Part shown: piece after piece, positions 57,153-63,909 of the stretch
Numbering within the stretch: position 1 is the first letter of the stretch
Layout of the letters: each line of letters begins with the position of its first letter
DNA from: Mucilaginibacter sp. 14171R-50
GTDB taxonomy: Bacteria; Bacteroidota; Bacteroidia; Sphingobacteriales; Sphingobacteriaceae
Reading direction: 5' to 3'
DNA length: 64,000 bases
Assembly: GCF_010093045.1 (NCBI RefSeq)
Contig: NZ_CP048115.1
Location: 3,906,001-3,970,000, forward strand
The notes under the pieces: model-generated
Databases searched by the model: none
Seen by the model: only the letters and a program-made list of their open reading frames with translations
Told to the model about the DNA's origin: nothing
Made by a program: the position numbers and the translations under genes

Positions 57153-57190
57153 TACGCAAATACGCTGCGCACTTGATGTTTCTCTTTGTA
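57153..57190 (+). promoter_or_regulatory. Shared operator/promoter of rtcB
   Basis: TACGCAAATACGCTGCGCA at 57153-57171, then exactly 12 nt, then CTTTGTA at 57184-57190. The Ro60 gene has TGCGCAAATACACTGCGCA, 12 nt and CTTTGTA. The 19-bp box differs at two positions and contains two TGCGCA-like palindromes 13 bp apart. It sits where an activator or repressor would overlap the -33 region. It also lies 41 bp upstream of the divergent 57112 gene. Confidence 0.75.
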
Positions 57191-57221
57191 CTGTCGAAAG
57201 GCTGGACGCGTTCACGAACGC

Positions 57222-57247
57222 CCCCTCTCCCGATTCGGGGAGAGGGG
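57222..57247 (+). promoter_or_regulatory. GC-rich leader hairpin upstream of rtcB
   Basis: CCCCTCTCC (57222-57230) pairs with GGAGAGGGG (57239-57247), followed by TTTT. It lies in the leader, about 47 nt before the rtcB ATG. It could attenuate transcription or be a dispersed hairpin; the short U-run makes a weak terminator. Confidence 0.5.
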
Positions 57248-57293
57248 TTTTGGCCCGGAGACTTTTAAATTGTTAAATTACACGCTTACAGTT

Positions 57294-58787
57294 ATGAGAA
57301 AGCAAAATACAGGCGCACTTCAGCAGATGGAAGGGCAAAAAGAAAAGGTTGGCAACAACGAGTTAAAGGCATTAGGTATTAACGATATAGAGATATTGGT
57401 AAACTTTAGCCGCGTGGCTAATGGTTTGCTAAAGCACGGCGTTATGGACAAAGCCAATATCCTTGCTAATCTTGAAGCTTTAATTGACGACCCCATGCCT
57501 TACGCCCTTAAAAAAGGCGGTAAGTTTAAAAACCTTGCCGAAGATGTTATCGCTTTGCGTAGAGAAGGCAAGTTTGTAAAGCAGGAACGGAGTAACTTTA
57601 AGCTGAAGGAAGAAATAGCCGAATTCCCGGTATGGGGATTAGAAAATATCGAGGTAGGCGCCTTAACACAAATGCGTACTGCCATACAATTACCCATAGC
57701 GGTTGCCGGGGCCTTAATGCCCGACGCGCACCAGGGTTATGGCCTGCCTATTGGCGGCGTGTTGGCTACCACGGCTAATACCATTATTCCGTTTGCTGTT
57801 GGGGTTGATATTGCCTGCCGGATGTGTTTAAGCATCTTTGATTTGCCGGCCGAAGCGGTAGATACCGAGAAAGACAAGCTGAAGAATATATTGGTTGATA
57901 ACACCTATTTCGGGATGGGGTGTACTACCAAGTCATATTTCGACAGTTCGTTGTTCGATAGCAAAACCTGGGGCGAAACTAAGCTGATCCGTTCACTTAA
58001 AGATAAAGCTTATGCCCAATTAGGTACCAGCGGCACCGGTAACCACTTTGTGGAATGGGGCGAGTTTGACCTAGCCGAAGGTGCTTTGGCCGACATCCCG
58101 GCAGGTAAGTACCTGGCCTTGCTTTCGCACTCCGGCTCGCGTGGGTTTGGCGGCACCATTGCCGACTATTACAGCAAAATAGCCATGACCAAAACCAAGC
58201 TTCCTGCTGAAGCCAAACATTTGGCCTGGTTGGATCTGGATAAGGACGAAGGACAAGAATACTGGATAGCCATGAACCTGGCCGGCGAATACGCCAGCGC
58301 CAACCATCACGAGATACATAACAAAATAGCCCGTGCTTTGGGGGTAAAACCCATCAGCATGATAGAGAACCACCACAACTTTGCCTGGAAAGAGCATCTG
58401 GCCGATGGTACCGAAGTGATGGTACACCGTAAAGGCGCTACCCCGGCCGGCGAAGGTGTGTTAGGCATTATTCCCGGCAGCATGAGTACCCCCGGCTTTT
58501 TGGTCCGCGGTAAAGGTGATGCGGCCAGCATTAACTCTGCCAGTCACGGTGCAGGCAGGGCCATGAGCCGCAGTGCTGCGTTTAAAACATTAGACAAAGC
58601 AGCCATTGCCGCCAATTTGGTTGACAAGCGAATCACCCTTATGGGCAGCGATGTGGACGAAGCCCCAATGGCCTACAAAGACATCCACACCGTAATGGCC
58701 GCGCAGAACGATCTGGTAGAAGTATTGGCTAAGTTTGAGCCGAGGATAGTGAGGATGGCGGATGCGCGGGAGAAGCCGGAGGATTGA
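57294..58787 (+). CDS. rtcB: RNA-splicing ligase RtcB
   Basis: A 497-aa RtcB from the ATG at 57294; the frame is open 36 codons further upstream, but that stretch runs through the leader hairpin and is not RtcB-like. Motifs are ALMPDAHQGYGLPIGG, GVDIACRM, GTGNHFVEWG, LSHSGSRGFGG, ENHHNFAW and the guanylated His in SASHGAGRAMSR. It joins RNA 3'-phosphate or 2',3'-cyclic phosphate ends to 5'-OH ends with GTP and Mn. It shares its promoter motif with Ro60, so both probably act on damaged RNA. Confidence 0.95.
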   Translation: MRKQNTGALQQMEGQKEKVGNNELKALGINDIEILVNFSRVANGLLKHGVMDKANILANLEALIDDPMPYALKKGGKFKNLAEDVIALRREGKFVKQERSNFKLKEEIAEFPVWGLENIEVGALTQMRTAIQLPIAVAGALMPDAHQGYGLPIGGVLATTANTIIPFAVGVDIACRMCLSIFDLPAEAVDTEKDKLKNILVDNTYFGMGCTTKSYFDSSLFDSKTWGETKLIRSLKDKAYAQLGTSGTGNHFVEWGEFDLAEGALADIPAGKYLALLSHSGSRGFGGTIADYYSKIAMTKTKLPAEAKHLAWLDLDKDEGQEYWIAMNLAGEYASANHHEIHNKIARALGVKPISMIENHHNFAWKEHLADGTEVMVHRKGATPAGEGVLGIIPGSMSTPGFLVRGKGDAASINSASHGAGRAMSRSAAFKTLDKAAIAANLVDKRITLMGSDVDEAPMAYKDIHTVMAAQNDLVEVLAKFEPRIVRMADAREKPED

Positions 58788-58939
58788 GTGAGCTTGTGGT
58801 GCGGTGAAAACACCGACCACAGGCTGAATGGTTCGAAGTAGGAAATTGCAACAGCGGGGTATCTCTTTTCATTAAGGTGTGATAGACGTATCAATTCCAT
58901 TATATATATTTACAACGAAGTAAAACCTATCACTATTAT

Positions 58940-60460
58940 ATGCTTATTGACGATATATTATCAAAATTTGTTGGTACTGGCCCAAGAAGTTATTACTCCT
59001 TTGAAACCTTTATACTCAATTTATTAAAATTTCATCTTGAATCGCAAAATAAGATCTTGGCTATAAATGGCAATTTTCGTATTCCAGGTGATGCTATAGC
59101 CGATCACGGATTTGATGATATCGTTGGAAAGACTATTATTGAAATAAAATTAAACCTCGATAGAACACCTCCTAGAATTTTTATAGATGAATTTTTCACC
59201 AAACTAAATAGAACTGAAATCATCCCGGACATTAAGAACTTATTGATAATCAATGGGAGACCTATTTCGGAACGGACACGAGCCAGATTAATGTCTGAAT
59301 TATCTAGCTTATCTTCTCAAATTAAAATTATAATATGGGGGCCAGAGGAGTTAAATACGATAGTAGCGAAGCATAGAAAAGAAGCAAACAGGATTGCAAA
59401 CAATCTTTTTTCTTTAAGATTAGAAAACGTTGTCTCCCGTGAAGTAAGGAATTGGGAAGAAGAAAGAGAAGAAAGAATCAACCTTTTAATTGAAGCCTAC
59501 AAAAAAAGACAGTTTTCCACTTTTTTAGGTGCCGGGGTATCCAGTAGCGCTGGCATGCCCGATTGGAACACATTATTAAATTCTTTATTTGTGTCTTATT
59601 TGACCAAAGAATTTAATAGTACTGAAACGATTTCAGACGATGATATTAAACAAATTGTTTACAGACTTAATGATGTAGATGAACCATCTGCACTAATGGC
59701 AGCGAGATATCTCAGAAAAGGACTTACAAAGGAAGACACTCAAGAGCAAACATTTATCGATATAATTTCTGACAATTTGTATAAACTCAGGAACACTGAA
59801 AAAGATATAAGTTCAAAACTAATCAAGTCCATCTCAAATCTTTGTATGCCTACTCAAACTGGCGCAAGAGTAAAAGCAGTTGTAACCTACAATTTCGATG
59901 ATTTGTTAGAACGCGAATTAAATTCAAAATCCATTAGACATCATAGCATTTATAAAGAAAATGAGCTATCAGATCCTGATGAACTTCCAATTTATCACGT
60001 GCATGGGTTCTTACCTGAAGATAAAACAAAATATACATCTTTAGAAAAAAGTACGTTAGTTTTCTCGGAAGAAGGTTATCATCTTATCTATTCTGATGCT
60101 TATCATTGGTCTAATCTGGTGCAACTTTATAACTTAAGAGAAAATAATTGTTTAATGATAGGGCTTTCCATGACTGATCCCAATCTTAGAAGATTATTAG
60201 ACATCTCCGCGAGAAATATGGAGCAGGCGAGGCATTTCGCTTTTATGCGTAGGCTAACACTTGAAGAATTTTGTTATACAACGGATAAGGTGACATTAGA
60301 GAAAAACCAATTAATTAGTAACCTAAAAGCGGCAGAGCAGTTTCTTAAAAGGCATCACAAACTAAACGAGGAAATAATGAAAGAATTAGGTGTTGCAATT
60401 ATTTGGTTTACTTCTTTTGAAGAAATCCCTGAAATATTAAATCGCGTAAATAATGAGTAA
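58940..60460 (+). CDS. PD-(D/E)xK nuclease-like - SIR2 fusion protein
   Basis: A 506-aa two-domain protein. The N-terminus (about 1-110) has D51, D60 and E68-I-K70 in the pattern of restriction-endonuclease-like (Mrr-type) folds. A charged helical linker follows (about 165-190). The SIR2 domain has GAGVSSSAGMPDW (about 197-209), VTYNFDDLLE and the catalytic His in YHVHGFLPED. SIR2 proteins of this type deplete NAD+ in phage defence. The gene is much more AT-rich than rtcB and Ro60, which flank it, so it was probably acquired separately. Confidence 0.82.
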   Translation: MLIDDILSKFVGTGPRSYYSFETFILNLLKFHLESQNKILAINGNFRIPGDAIADHGFDDIVGKTIIEIKLNLDRTPPRIFIDEFFTKLNRTEIIPDIKNLLIINGRPISERTRARLMSELSSLSSQIKIIIWGPEELNTIVAKHRKEANRIANNLFSLRLENVVSREVRNWEEEREERINLLIEAYKKRQFSTFLGAGVSSSAGMPDWNTLLNSLFVSYLTKEFNSTETISDDDIKQIVYRLNDVDEPSALMAARYLRKGLTKEDTQEQTFIDIISDNLYKLRNTEKDISSKLIKSISNLCMPTQTGARVKAVVTYNFDDLLERELNSKSIRHHSIYKENELSDPDELPIYHVHGFLPEDKTKYTSLEKSTLVFSEEGYHLIYSDAYHWSNLVQLYNLRENNCLMIGLSMTDPNLRRLLDISARNMEQARHFAFMRRLTLEEFCYTTDKVTLEKNQLISNLKAAEQFLKRHHKLNEEIMKELGVAIIWFTSFEEIPEILNRVNNE

Positions 60461-60522
60461 TATCCTAGCCCTCCAAAGTTTATAACTTCGAACTATTATG
60501 TGCCTGAAAAGGAAAGGAATTT

Positions 60523-60654
60523 CTATTTCCCTTTCTTATGTACGTGTGGTTTCAATGACGGGGTATTACCCGGTGTTTCCTTATTATCGCGCTGACGCTC
60601 GTCCGGTTTTCCAGTGGATTTAGCAATTCTCTTTGGTCCTGGTTTAATTCCCAT
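60523..60654 (-). CDS. Small basic protein
   Basis: A 43-aa Lys/Arg/Pro-rich product from the ATG at 60654 (MGIKPGPKRIAKSTGKPDER). The frame extends 21 codons upstream into the neighbouring gene's end; this part is less likely coding. A disordered small protein or toxin/antitoxin-sized product. Weak evidence. Confidence 0.4.
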   Translation of the reverse strand: MGIKPGPKRIAKSTGKPDERQRDNKETPGNTPSLKPHVHKKGK

Positions 60655-60701
60655 AATCTTTCGTTTTTTAAATTGTGATGTATAATAAATTATTAAAAAG
60701 T

Positions 60702-61427
60702 TTATATCAAATCCCAATTATTCTTTATTGTCAAAGTCGCCTTGTTAAGTTCGATTTCCGCATCAGCGACATCGGCCACAGAATAGGTTCGCCAAGCAAT
60801 CACATCAACCAAAATACAACTTTTCGGATCTAACTTCGATCCTTTTTGCTCATAAAATTTTTTTAATACATATAATTTAGCCTCTGCTTCTTCTCTTTTC
60901 AATTTAGTCGATTCGAAATTGAATTTTAAAAAGCCAACTTGTTTTACGCCTGATTGATCTAAAAGCAGCATATCCGACACGGCGCCAATACTAACGTCAT
61001 TCTTTATAATTTTATTTTTTCTTCGGTGGAGATTATTTTCGAGTGTGTGTTTTTCCAATATTGGTATTAACAGGTATGACATTGCAACGATGGCATCCAA
61101 TCCTTTAGCAGAATAAATACGATTTTTATATCCGTCTTTGTTCTCAGGATAAGTCTTAGCTTCTTTACGATAAATTCGCGCCTGCTGCTTAAATGCTTCA
61201 AAATAGAGTTCATGCCCATCTACAAAATTTCCTTCGAATATTTCACAAACCAGCTTCCTGGCCATTTCATAAAATTTTGGTATATAATCAGACGGATACT
61301 TGCATTTCTTTAAAATGCTCAGTTTGACTTTTTCGGACGCGACTATGTATCGCGAAATCATTGTCAAAGATATCCGTGGCTCTTTAACAACTTTTTTGAC
61401 CTTTACTTCTTGCTCAACTTCACTCAT
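60702..61427 (-). CDS. Uncharacterised AT-rich gene between SIR2 and Ro60
   Basis: A 241-aa protein, helical in its first 140 residues. The stretch GAVSDMLLLDQSG...VGFLKFNFES resembles the core strands of PD-(D/E)xK folds, but the E-x-K is not intact (L-K), so this is only a hint. Low GC like the SIR2 gene. It is divergent from Ro60 and may share control with it through the 61573 operator. Confidence 0.7.
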   Translation of the reverse strand: MSEVEQEVKVKKVVKEPRISLTMISRYIVASEKVKLSILKKCKYPSDYIPKFYEMARKLVCEIFEGNFVDGHELYFEAFKQQARIYRKEAKTYPENKDGYKNRIYSAKGLDAIVAMSYLLIPILEKHTLENNLHRRKNKIIKNDVSIGAVSDMLLLDQSGVKQVGFLKFNFESTKLKREEAEAKLYVLKKFYEQKGSKLDPKSCILVDVIAWRTYSVADVADAEIELNKATLTIKNNWDLI

Positions 61428-61572
61428 GCTTTTATCTCTATGTTGTTACGTTGCTAATACTTTTGGCACCAAAGCATATCATCGTAACTCATTTATTATT
61501 AACGGTTAATAACTCTAAGATACAAATAAATAATAATGCAATAATTAAAAGTTTTACACATCAAGCATTAAT

Positions 61573-61589
61573 TACTAACAATTTTAGTA
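61573..61589. promoter_or_regulatory. SOS-like operator upstream of Ro60
   Basis: TACTAA-CAATT-TTAGTA, the same 6-N5-6 palindrome as upstream of umuDC and SRAP. It lies 187 bp upstream of the Ro60 ATG and 146 bp upstream of the minus-strand 61427 start. On the plus strand TTACTTTG (61604-61611), one base from TAnnTTTG, follows 14 bp later. Confidence 0.65.
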
Positions 61590-61708
61590 TAAAAATGAGG
61601 TGATTACTTTGATCGAGTAAGAAATACTGATTTGCTTCTCCACGTTAGTAACAGTAATAAAAGCCAAAAAAAGGCGCATATTCCAACTTTTTTCAAAATA
61701 ATTCTACC

Positions 61709-61746
61709 TGCGCAAATACACTGCGCAGTGCCTCTATTTCTTTGTA
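61709..61746 (+). promoter_or_regulatory. Shared operator/promoter of Ro60
   Basis: TGCGCAAATACACTGCGCA at 61709-61727, 12 nt, then CTTTGTA at 61740-61746. Same motif, same spacing as upstream of rtcB. The expected start lies about 25 nt before the ATG at 61776. Confidence 0.75.
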
Positions 61747-61763
61747 TCAACAATAAAGAAAAA

Positions 61764-61769
61764 AGGAGG
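61764..61769 (+). promoter_or_regulatory. Full Shine-Dalgarno sequence of Ro60
   Basis: AGGAGG, 6 nt from the ATG at 61776. Such a site is rare in Bacteroidota. It decides the start at 61776 against the in-frame ATG at 61632 (which would precede the promoter). Confidence 0.8.
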
Positions 61770-61775
61770 TTCACA

Positions 61776-63356
61776 ATGAAATTCAACCTGTTAAGCAAAT
61801 TTACAAACCAGACCGTTAACTATGCGGGTGCAAAGGCTTTTGCATTGAGCCCCGAGATGGAACTATATACCGCTGTGGTTACCTGGAGCTTAAACGACTC
61901 TTTTTATGAAAAAGACGAGGCACGTTTAGCGCGCTTACAAAAATTGATAGCCGCTTGCAACCCGGTGTTTGTGGGTAAGCTGGCCGTGTATGCCCGCACA
62001 AAAATGTATATGCGTTCGGTACCGCTGGTGCTGGTTACCGAATTGGCTAAGCTACACTCGGGCGACGATTTGGTAGCCCGGGTTACCGATGGCGTGATCG
62101 GCCGTGCCGATGAGATCACCGAGCTATTGGCCTGCTACGAAACGCTGAACAAGCGTACCGGCACTAAAAAGCTTAACCGCCTGAGCAAGCAAATGCAAAA
62201 GGGTTTAAGCGCGGCGTTTAATCGCTTTGACGAGTACCAGTTTGGTAAATACAACCGCGATGGCGCTATAAAACTGCGTGACGCCTTGTTTTTGGTCCAC
62301 CCAAAGGCGAAGGACGAATTGCAGCAAGTATTGTTCAACAAAATAGTTAACGGCGACCTGCAAACGCCCTACACCTGGGAAACTGAACTATCGGCCCTGG
62401 GCCAGATAGGCTTCGACAGTGAAGAGGCAAAAGCCGAAGCGTTCCGCGCCAAGTGGGAAGAACTGATAGACAGCGGTAAGCTGGGTTATATGGCCTTGCT
62501 GCGTAACCTGCGCAACATACAGGAAGCCGGCGTAAGCTACGCGCACTTTCAAAAAGTATGCGCACGCCTTGCCGATGCCGATGAGGTTGCCAGGGCAAAG
62601 CAGTTTCCGTTCCGTTATTTGGCAGCTTACCGCGAACTGAAAGCTACAGGAACCATGGCGCCGGTAAAGGGGCTCGCTAAAAAGCTGAGCGCATTATTAC
62701 TGGGCAACAAGGGCTACACCAGCGAATTGATGAATGCTTTGGAAAAAGCGGCACAGGCAAGCGCCGCCAACATCAAAGGTTTTAACCACGAAACCCGTGT
62801 GCTGTTAGCTTGCGACGTTTCGGGATCGATGCAGGTACCAGTATCGGCTAAGAGCAAAATATTACTGTACGATGTGGGCCTAATGCTGGCTATGCTGTTG
62901 CAATCGCGTTGTAAAAACGTGGAGGTGGGTATGTTTGGTGATACATGGAAAACCATTGTGGTGCCGCGTAATAACATCTTGGGTAACGTACAGGAGTTTT
63001 ATCGCCGCGAGGGCGAGGTGGGTTACAGCACCAATGGCTACCTGGTTATCAAGGATATATTATCCCGTAAGGCACAAATGGATAAGGTATTTCTGTTTAC
63101 CGATGCCCAGTTATGGAACAGTTCATCAACTACAGGCGATCATATACAGCCCTTATGGTTGCGTTACAAGGCAGAGGTATCACCAAACGCGAAACTCTAC
63201 CTGTTCGACTTGAAAGGTTACGGACAAGCGCCATTGCAAATATTGCGCAATGATGTATACCTGGTAGCCGGCTGGAGCGACAAAGTTTTTGAAGTGTTAG
63301 CTGCTTTGGAAAACGGAAGCTCGGCCTTAGATGCTATCAACAATATAGAACTATAA
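61776..63356 (+). CDS. rsr: TROVE-domain RNA-binding protein Ro60 (Rsr)
   Basis: A 526-aa Ro60 orthologue. Residues about 1-330 form the HEAT-like TROVE ring, starting KFNLLSKFTNQTVNYAGAKA, with LVHPKAKDE. The C-terminal vWA domain has a MIDAS motif D-V-S-G-S-M near residue 345, and later FTDAQLW. Ro60 binds Y RNAs on its outer surface and misfolded RNA ends in its cavity; in bacteria it helps rRNA maturation and RNA decay. Here it is followed by a terminator and an array of Y-like RNAs, and it shares a promoter with rtcB. Confidence 0.95.
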   Translation: MKFNLLSKFTNQTVNYAGAKAFALSPEMELYTAVVTWSLNDSFYEKDEARLARLQKLIAACNPVFVGKLAVYARTKMYMRSVPLVLVTELAKLHSGDDLVARVTDGVIGRADEITELLACYETLNKRTGTKKLNRLSKQMQKGLSAAFNRFDEYQFGKYNRDGAIKLRDALFLVHPKAKDELQQVLFNKIVNGDLQTPYTWETELSALGQIGFDSEEAKAEAFRAKWEELIDSGKLGYMALLRNLRNIQEAGVSYAHFQKVCARLADADEVARAKQFPFRYLAAYRELKATGTMAPVKGLAKKLSALLLGNKGYTSELMNALEKAAQASAANIKGFNHETRVLLACDVSGSMQVPVSAKSKILLYDVGLMLAMLLQSRCKNVEVGMFGDTWKTIVVPRNNILGNVQEFYRREGEVGYSTNGYLVIKDILSRKAQMDKVFLFTDAQLWNSSSTTGDHIQPLWLRYKAEVSPNAKLYLFDLKGYGQAPLQILRNDVYLVAGWSDKVFEVLAALENGSSALDAINNIEL

Positions 63357-63359
63357 ACC

Positions 63360-63390
63360 AAGTATGGGGAAGCTAACGCCCCATACTTTT
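63360..63390 (+). terminator. Rho-independent terminator after Ro60
   Basis: AGTATGGGG (63361-63369) pairs perfectly with CCCCATACT (63379-63387); A63360-T88 extends it, and a T-run follows. It starts 4 nt after the stop and separates the mRNA from the RNA array. Confidence 0.92.
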
Positions 63391-63405
63391 AAAAGAAATT
63401 AAAAA

Positions 63406-63530
63406 ATAAGGATGCCGTAGAAACGGGTTACTTCGCTCATGAAGGGGGTGGGCAGTGTGGCGCAAGCTATGCTGGAGGTTCGAGTCCTCACAAGCGAGCC
63501 CCCGTCCCGTGTTCGCCTGTTGCTCCTTAT
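63406..63530 (+). ncRNA. Y-like RNA unit 1 (T-arm module)
   Basis: Outer stem ATAAGGA/TCCTTAT (63406-63412, 63524-63530). Internal loop TGCCGTA / GCCTGTTGC. Inner stem GAAACGGG (63420-63427) with 63506-63514, one bulged G. The distal module has an 8-bp hairpin capped by GCAA (63454-63473), a T arm GAGG-TTCGAGT-CCTC (63475-63489) that fits TTCRANY, and GGGGGT/GCCCCC (63444-63449, 63498-63503) closing both. TCGCT/AGCGA (63433-63437, 63493-63497) is an alternative. No D arm seen. Confidence 0.8.
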
Positions 63531-63537
63531 AAAGCAT

Positions 63538-63639
63538 AAAAGAAGGTGCCGTAAATAAGCCTTACTTCGATCAGGGAACCGATGCCGGGCTATATGCTAC
63601 GGGCGGGATGAATGGCTTATTGTCTTTTGCCCTTCTTTT
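63538..63639 (+). ncRNA. Y-like RNA unit 2 (no tRNA features)
   Basis: Outer stem AAAAGAAGG/CCTTCTTTT, nine perfect pairs (63538-63546, 63631-63639). Internal loop TGCCGTA / GTCTTTTGC. Inner stem AATAAGCC/GGCTTATT, eight perfect pairs (63554-63561, 63614-63621). The distal part (63570-63613) is GC-rich and lacks a T or D arm. Ends in a T-run. Confidence 0.8.
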
Positions 63640-63656
63640 TAAAAGAAATTAAAAAT

Positions 63657-63808
63657 AAAAAAAGGTGTCGTAGATGAGTGTTACTTCGCATTTAACGTCC
63701 AGGTCGCCGGTTCAAGTCCGGCCATTGGTTTATGCCAATGTAGCTCAGTTTGGTTAGAGCAGGAGCACCGCAAGGTGCATTTCACTTGTTGCTTTTTACC
63801 CTTTTTTT
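63657..63808 (+). ncRNA. Y-like RNA unit 3 with permuted tRNA mimic
   Basis: Outer stem of nine pairs (63657-63665, 63800-63808); internal loop TGTCGTA / GCTTTTTAC; inner stem GATGAGTG/CACTTGTT (63673-63680, 63783-63790). Distal module in order: variable loop AGGTC; T arm GCCGG-TTCAAGT-CCGGC (63706-63722); 7-bp acceptor stem CATTGGT/GCCAATG (63723-63740) closed by a TTAT loop; TA (63741-63742); D arm GCTC-AGTTTGGTTA-GAGC (63743-63760) with the GG pair; then a GCAA-capped hairpin (63765-63778). GGA/TCC (63762-63764, 63698-63700) begins the anticodon stem, which the Y stem replaces. Confidence 0.88.
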
Positions 63809-63817
63809 AAAAGAAAT

Positions 63818-63892
63818 AAAGAAGATGCCGTAGGTAAGCGTTACTTCAACCTTTTACGTTAGCACACGCTTGCCGGATCGTCGCTCTTCTTT
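63818..63892 (+). ncRNA. Y-like RNA unit 4 (minimal, 75 nt)
   Basis: Outer stem AAAGAAGA/TCTTCTTT (63818-63825, 63885-63892). Internal loop TGCCGTA / GGATCGTCGC. Inner stem GGTAAGCG/CGCTTGCC (63833-63840, 63867-63874), eight pairs. Its loop has only 26 nt, including TTACTTC. It is the core without an effector module, so it defines the minimal Ro60-binding part. Confidence 0.8.
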
Positions 63893-63909
63893 TTAAAATA
63901 CCTAAACCT

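Noticed and set aside
57186..57294. Upstream start of rtcB at 57186
   Set aside because: The extra 36 codons overlap the CTTTGTA box and the leader hairpin and are not RtcB-like.
61455..61475. TTTGGCACCAAA palindrome as a sigma-54 promoter upstream of the 61427 gene
   Set aside because: The -24 half is present but no TTGC follows at the right distance on either strand.
57153..61746. Sigma-54 promoters for rtcB and Ro60, as in Proteobacterial rtcBA
   Set aside because: There is no GG/GC pair 10 bp apart in TGGCAC-N5-TTGC form at either site, and no RtcR-like activator is adjacent.
61632..61775. In-frame ATG at 61632 as Ro60 start
   Set aside because: It lies upstream of the shared promoter motif; the ATG at 61776 has a perfect AGGAGG and matches the family N-terminus.
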